This document shows positions 7,703 to 11,939 of a DNA stretch of 11,939 nt, one piece after another. The translations under genes were made by a program, and so were the position numbers. Positions within the stretch are counted from its first letter, which is position 1, and every line of letters begins with the position of its first letter. The stretch is taken from NCBI GenBank assembly GCA_031275075.1, contig JAISPI010000110.1, forward strand, positions 1 through 11,939. Direction: 5' to 3'. This stretch comes from Burkholderiales bacterium (GTDB lineage Bacteria; Pseudomonadota; Gammaproteobacteria; Burkholderiales; Casimicrobiaceae). Below the pieces are notes generated by a model. That model was not told the origin of the DNA, made no database searches, and saw only the letters and a program-made list of their open reading frames with translations.

Positions 7703-8134
7703 GATGGCATTTTTATTCGACGGCGAAAAAACTTTTTCAGCCGCCTCTTGCCAGGGCAGCCACAGGCTTTGCCGGTGTTCGCGTGGCGACAGCGTGACGG
7801 CGCACGGTGCGGGGACGAGGAAAGTGAACAGGTGCTCGGTGTTGTGGGTGGTGCCGGGCGGATAACGGTGACGCCATTGTTCGTAGATCGAATAGGTGGT
7901 TTGGTGGTGGGCGTCGCATAGTTGCCCGTCGCGCGCGGCATCGAGTCCGCTTTCTTCAAAGAGTTCGCGTTGCGCGGCATGCTGCGGCGTTTCGTTCGGC
8001 TCAAGGCTGCCGGTGATCGATTGCCAGTAGCCGGGAAAATCGGCGCGTTCCAGTAACAGAACGTCGAGTTGCGGCGTGTGGATGACAACCAGCACGGACT
8101 CCGGTTGTTTATAGTGGGCTGCATAAACACTCAT
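7685..8134 (-). CDS. nudB: Dihydroneopterin triphosphate diphosphatase NudB, with a start supplied by a mobile element
   Basis: NudB is a Nudix hydrolase that removes pyrophosphate from dihydroneopterin triphosphate in folate synthesis; the family was also described as dATP pyrophosphohydrolase. The 149-residue protein has WQSITGS, a complete Nudix box at residues 42-64 (Gly42, Glu48, Arg56-Glu57, Glu60-Glu61, Gly63) and HRYPPGTTHNTEHLF, which resembles the HRYAPG...NTE segment of E. coli NudB. The family part begins at about Tyr8-Lys9 (YKQPESVLVVI). Codons 1-8 (MSVYAAHY) and the first base of codon 9 lie in the right half of a Correia-like element, so this N-terminus is recent. No good Shine-Dalgarno precedes the ATG at 8134; translation may depend on reinitiation after a short upstream frame that ends six bases before it. 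It is the last gene of the aspS operon. Confidence 0.92.
   Translation of the reverse strand: MSVYAAHYKQPESVLVVIHTPQLDVLLLERADFPGYWQSITGSLEPNETPQHAAQRELFEESGLDAARDGQLCDAHHQTTYSIYEQWRHRYPPGTTHNTEHLFTFLVPAPCAVTLSPREHRQSLWLPWQEAAEKVFSPSNKNAILALRK
8110..8134 (+). repeat. Terminal inverted repeat, nudB side
   Basis: The 25 bases here match the reverse complement of 8192-8216 at 23 positions. Differences fall at positions 19 and 21 counted from the outer end. Read on the minus strand, this arm is the start codon and first eight codons of nudB. Confidence 0.92.
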
Positions 8135-8140
8135 GCTTTG

Positions 8141-8227
8141 TTAGCTTCGCCTTGCCGTATGATTCGTACTGTCGGCGGCCCGCCGCCTCGGATGAATATT
8201 TATGCAGCCCACTATATCGCGCGACAT
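8141..8227 (-). other. 28-codon upstream frame left from the displaced nudB start
   Basis: An ATG at 8227-8225 overlaps the barstar stop codon (TGATG). It reads MSRD and then enters the element, stopping at TAA (8143-8141), six bases before the present nudB ATG. Without the element the same ATG would read MSRDKQPESV straight into nudB. It is therefore probably the original nudB start, now a short leader frame. Ribosomes finishing it could restart at the new ATG. Whether it is translated is unknown. Confidence 0.65.
8192..8216 (-). repeat. Terminal inverted repeat, barstar side
   Basis: This is the partner of the arm at 8110-8134, ending ten bases before the barstar stop codon. On the plus strand it begins with ATG and would read MNIYAAHY, mirroring the NudB N-terminus, but no gene follows on that strand. 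Confidence 0.92.
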
Positions 8228-8646
8228 CACTGGCTGGCGTCTTGGCGGGTGTGGTCAATGAAAACCCAGAACGGCAGGTCTGATGAACGCCAATAGTCGA
8301 TGGCTTCGTCGAAAGTTTCGCGCAGGGTAAGCCAATCGTCAGCAGCGAGTTTTCCGAAGGAAGCCGTGTGTTTCAAGTGGAGGACGACACCGTTGTTGCC
8401 GAACCACGCTTCATCGCACAACACGTCGTAGAGCGCATCCCAGTTGTGCCCGAAGTAGTCCGGAAATTCCAGCGCTTCTGCAAGCCGGTCGAGCAATTGG
8501 GTTTTGTTATGGACATCGGCAATATCGACGACAAAGTAACGCAGCGATGAGGCTTCGCATGCTTTGGTGAGACGGGTAACGGCTCCGGATGTTTGGAGGG
8601 GGTGAACGCCGACCCGATTGAGGTCGTTAAGGTTGAGCGGTCTCAT
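8227..8646 (-). CDS. Barstar family ribonuclease inhibitor
   Basis: The 139-residue product has a barstar domain in its C-terminal two thirds. FVVDIADVHNKTQLLDRLAE is followed by FPDYFGHNWDALYDVL (61-76), in which Asp70 and Asp74 line up with barstar Asp35 and Asp39, the residues that plug the barnase active site; Tyr73 replaces barstar Trp38. A WVFIDHT strand ends the domain. The N-terminal 35 residues extend beyond Bacillus barstar. The ATG at 8646 overlaps the end of the RNase gene by 20 bases and has no clear Shine-Dalgarno, suggesting translational coupling; a longer in-frame reading from 8793 lies wholly within the RNase gene and is not supported. It should act in the cytoplasm, binding the RNase before export. 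A homologue of E. coli YhcO is the alternative, but the adjacent RNase argues for a true inhibitor. Confidence 0.88.
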   Translation of the reverse strand: MRPLNLNDLNRVGVHPLQTSGAVTRLTKACEASSLRYFVVDIADVHNKTQLLDRLAEALEFPDYFGHNWDALYDVLCDEAWFGNNGVVLHLKHTASFGKLAADDWLTLRETFDEAIDYWRSSDLPFWVFIDHTRQDASQ

Positions 8647-9040
8647 TGCGAATGGGTTGGAAACTCTGATAGTGATCAGCGGTGTAATAACAAAGATCAG
8701 GAGCTGACGGTTTCTCGCCACCGCACACAATGCGGCGGGCGCCGCGATCCTTGGCGCCGGGTGTCGGCACGGTGTATTCACGGTAATAGCCACGCGGTTT
8801 CATCGGCAACCGTTTTTCACGATTGCCGAACACGATACCGTCGCGTTGGTAAGGAAAGGGGCCGTCACGATGGATCAAGGCCAGTGTTTGCAGGGCTTCT
8901 GGGGGAAGCTGCGGCGAGGAAACTGTTGCTGTCGGCGGCTCCGGTGTTTCTGTGCACATCCACAAGCTGGCCAGACCGAAAATCAGCCCGAAAGCCAGAA
9001 GAACGATAGCCGCAAAGCGACCGGAGCGAAGCGGGATCAT
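8627..9040 (-). CDS. Guanyl-specific ribonuclease, RNase Sa/barnase family, with N-terminal membrane segment
   Basis: This 137-residue protein matches the microbial N1/T1 (barnase) RNase family and most resembles RNase Sa of Streptomyces: LPPEALQTLALI, DGPFPYQRDGIVF, NREKRLP, GYYREYTVPTPGAK, RGARRIV and YYTADHYQSF. By spacing with RNase Sa the catalytic residues are Glu88, Arg99/Arg103 and His123, all present, so the enzyme should be active. Residues 9-28 form a hydrophobic signal peptide or membrane anchor, indicating action outside the cytoplasm. Cys106 and Cys117 could form a disulfide. Its ATG lies one base after the aspS stop (TGA-G-ATG), and its end overlaps the barstar-like gene by 20 bases, so the pair is embedded in the aspS operon. 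It may degrade environmental RNA or act against competitors; the role is inferred. Confidence 0.9.
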   Translation of the reverse strand: MIPLRSGRFAAIVLLAFGLIFGLASLWMCTETPEPPTATVSSPQLPPEALQTLALIHRDGPFPYQRDGIVFGNREKRLPMKPRGYYREYTVPTPGAKDRGARRIVCGGEKPSAPDLCYYTADHYQSFQPIRNETAQP

Positions 9041-9041
9041 C

Positions 9042-10829
<1,788 letters not shown>

Positions 10830-10954
10830 AATAGTCTCCGCTAAAAAACGCGTGCAAGGTTATAGGTCATGCGCGCTCAACTCTCTATTCTAAAACGAAA
10901 AACGAAGGCGCGATTTACTCAATGAGCCGGAAAAATGCCGGATTGTTCCGACGA

Positions 10955-11611
10955 TCAGGAAGCCGGTGGCGCGGTGGGCGGCGGGGCGGGGATGACAGGG
11001 GTACGCCCGAGCGGTGGGGCGGGGAGATGCGGTTCGAGTACGCCCATCGAGACGACGTATTTCAGCGCCTCATCGACACTCATCTGCAATTCGCGCACTT
11101 GCGACCTGGGTAACATAATGAAATAGCCGGAAGTCGGGTTCGGCGTGGTTGGAACGTAGACGCTGACGTATTCCTCGTCGAGTTGTTCGGCGATTTCTTC
11201 GGCAGGGCTGCCGGTCTGAAAGGCGATGGTCCACGAATCCTTTCGCGGGAACTCGACCAGCAATGCTTTGCGGAATGCGTTGCTTTTTTTGGACAGGATG
11301 GTGTCGCTGACTTGTTTGACGCTGGAATAAATCGACTTGACGAACGGGATACGTCCGAGCATTTTTTCCCAAGCGGCAATCAATCGTGCGCCGAAAATGT
11401 TGGCAGCGACGATACCGGTGCCGAGCAGGATCAGGAACCCCATGACAACGCCAAGCCCTGGAATCCGGAAGCCCAGCACCTGTTCGGGACGCCAGGCATA
11501 AGGAATCAGCAGCATTGTCTGATCCAGCGCCGAGAGCAGAAAATACAGTACCCAGAGCGTGATGCCGAGCGGTATCCAGACCAGCAGTCCGGCGATCAAA
11601 TAACGTTTCAT
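10955..11611 (-). CDS. DUF502 family membrane protein
   Basis: The 218-residue product has the DUF502 pattern: two transmembrane helices (about residues 5-29 and 52-73) followed by the family signature GRIPFVKSIYSSVKQVSDTI at about 86-105 and a soluble C-terminal domain (VEFPRKDSWTIAFQTG, SVYVPTTPNPTSGYF, MLPRSQV). The last 27 residues are unusually rich in proline and alanine. The biochemical function of this family is not known to me. In betaproteobacteria it commonly lies between the FmdB zinc-ribbon gene and aspS, as here. Its ATG is 21 bases after the fmdB-like stop, with no clear Shine-Dalgarno. The 125-base interval to aspS contains no strong terminator. Confidence 0.9.
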   Translation of the reverse strand: MKRYLIAGLLVWIPLGITLWVLYFLLSALDQTMLLIPYAWRPEQVLGFRIPGLGVVMGFLILLGTGIVAANIFGARLIAAWEKMLGRIPFVKSIYSSVKQVSDTILSKKSNAFRKALLVEFPRKDSWTIAFQTGSPAEEIAEQLDEEYVSVYVPTTPNPTSGYFIMLPRSQVRELQMSVDEALKYVVSMGVLEPHLPAPPLGRTPVIPAPPPTAPPAS

Positions 11612-11632
11612 CGGTATGCCCGATGGTAGCCG

Positions 11633-11914
11633 TCAGTGGTGGCAGGCACAGTTGGCGGCGCAGGCCGGCGGCGGCGTTTCGGCGGGCTTGCTGTCTCCGC
11701 CTTCGGGTTTCAGCGGGCAGGCGGGGGCGGATTTGCTCTTGAAATCAGTGGCGTACCAGCCGCTGCCTTTCAGTTGGAAACCGGCGGCAGACACCAGCTT
11801 GGTCAACGCCGTCTTGTCACACGCGGGGCAGGTGGTTAGAACGGGCTCCGAAATTTTCTGCAAGGCTTCAAGCGTATGCCCGCAATCAGTACAACGGTAT
11901 TCGTAAATAGGCAC
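11633..11914 (-). CDS. FmdB family zinc-ribbon protein
   Basis: This small 93-residue protein begins MPIYEYRCTDCG and has the FmdB-type zinc ribbon, with CxxC pairs at Cys8/Cys11 and Cys29/Cys32, then the conserved GSGWYATDFKSK. The tail is rich in Pro, Ala and Cys (PPPACAANCACHH); the terminal Cys/His cluster could bind a second metal. The family was named for a regulator of formamidase in Methylophilus, but most members have no tested role. The start is a GTG with TGGAG five bases upstream. It heads the visible part of the minus-strand run, 21 bases before the DUF502 gene; any promoter lies mostly beyond the right edge. Confidence 0.9.
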   Translation of the reverse strand: MPIYEYRCTDCGHTLEALQKISEPVLTTCPACDKTALTKLVSAAGFQLKGSGWYATDFKSKSAPACPLKPEGGDSKPAETPPPACAANCACHH

Positions 11915-11919
11915 AATGA

Positions 11920-11924
11920 CTCCA
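11920..11924 (-). promoter_or_regulatory. Ribosome binding site fixing the GTG start of the FmdB-like gene
   Basis: On the reverse strand TGGAG stands five bases before GTG (11914-11912), supporting this non-ATG start. Confidence 0.6.
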
Positions 11925-11939
11925 GATCAAAAGCCGGAA

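Larger units (their letters stand above)
8110..8216. mobile_element. Correia-like miniature inverted-repeat element (about 107 bp)
   Basis: The element is bounded by 25-base terminal inverted repeats, 23 of 25 positions identical, whose ends read TATAGTGGGCTGCATAAA; the outer 18 positions match perfectly. The TATAGTGG end, the length near 105 bp, the TA-type insertion, and core segments TTCGCCTTGCCGTA and GTACTGTC followed by a GGC/GCC-rich hairpin all resemble the short form of the neisserial Correia repeat (nemis/CREE) as I remember it. It encodes no transposase. It sits between the barstar-like gene and nudB, and overlaps the nudB 5' end. Removing it with one TA restores a continuous nudB frame, which supports a real insertion. 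The Correia relation rests on memory, not alignment; the inverted repeat itself is certain. Confidence 0.82.

Noticed and set aside
8069..8296. Open frame on the plus strand reading through the element, containing MNIYAAHY
   Set aside because: It lies antisense to nudB and barstar, has no homology I recognise, and the MNIYAAHY words come only from the mirrored terminal repeat.
10922..10945. GCCGG repeats near the end of the DUF502 gene as a terminator
   Set aside because: The possible stem is only four to five base pairs with a T-run in the loop, not after it; not convincing as a terminator.

Overview
The window looks like chromosomal DNA of a betaproteobacterium. The evidence is the gene order FmdB-type zinc ribbon / DUF502 membrane protein / aspS / nudB on the minus strand, the protein sequences (a Pseudomonas/Burkholderia-like non-discriminating AspRS, a PII protein with Tyr51, MscL, YegQ/TrhP), and a Correia-like miniature element of the kind best known from Neisseria. 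The DNA is moderately GC-rich and very densely coded. No tRNA, rRNA, CRISPR array or intact insertion sequence was seen, and no gap between genes exceeds about 130 bases.

Layout. (1) 1-131, minus: 5' end of trhP/yegQ. (2) 218-5490, plus: a co-directional run of six genes with gaps of 57 bases or less or short overlaps: Tat-exported dienelactone-hydrolase-like enzyme, tsaD, nadE, glnB, mscL, fpr. (3) 5520-7640, minus: a large secreted metallo-beta-lactamase-fold alkylsulfatase with its own good promoter inside the 3' end of nudB. (4) 7685-11914, minus: an fmdB - DUF502 - aspS - RNase Sa/barnase-like RNase - barstar-like inhibitor - nudB series.

How the genes work together. The plus-strand run is mostly housekeeping: tRNA t6A formation (tsaD), NAD synthesis (nadE), nitrogen signalling (glnB), osmotic release (mscL) and NADPH/ferredoxin redox (fpr). 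The minus-strand run joins aspartyl-tRNA synthesis to a secreted or membrane-anchored guanyl-specific RNase with its intracellular inhibitor, and ends in nudB (folate pathway). The AspRS carries His31 and Gly82, the signature of the non-discriminating type, so the organism probably makes Asn-tRNA through GatCAB.

The most interesting feature is at 8110-8216. A 107-bp element with 25-bp imperfect terminal inverted repeats that begin TATAGTGG, flanked as a TA insertion, lies between the barstar-like gene and nudB. Removing it with one TA restores an open frame in which nudB starts inside the barstar stop codon (TGATG) and reads MSRDKQPESV. The element has therefore displaced the old start. It now supplies the start codon and first eight residues of NudB (MSVYAAHY), and it places that start codon inside a long RNA stem.
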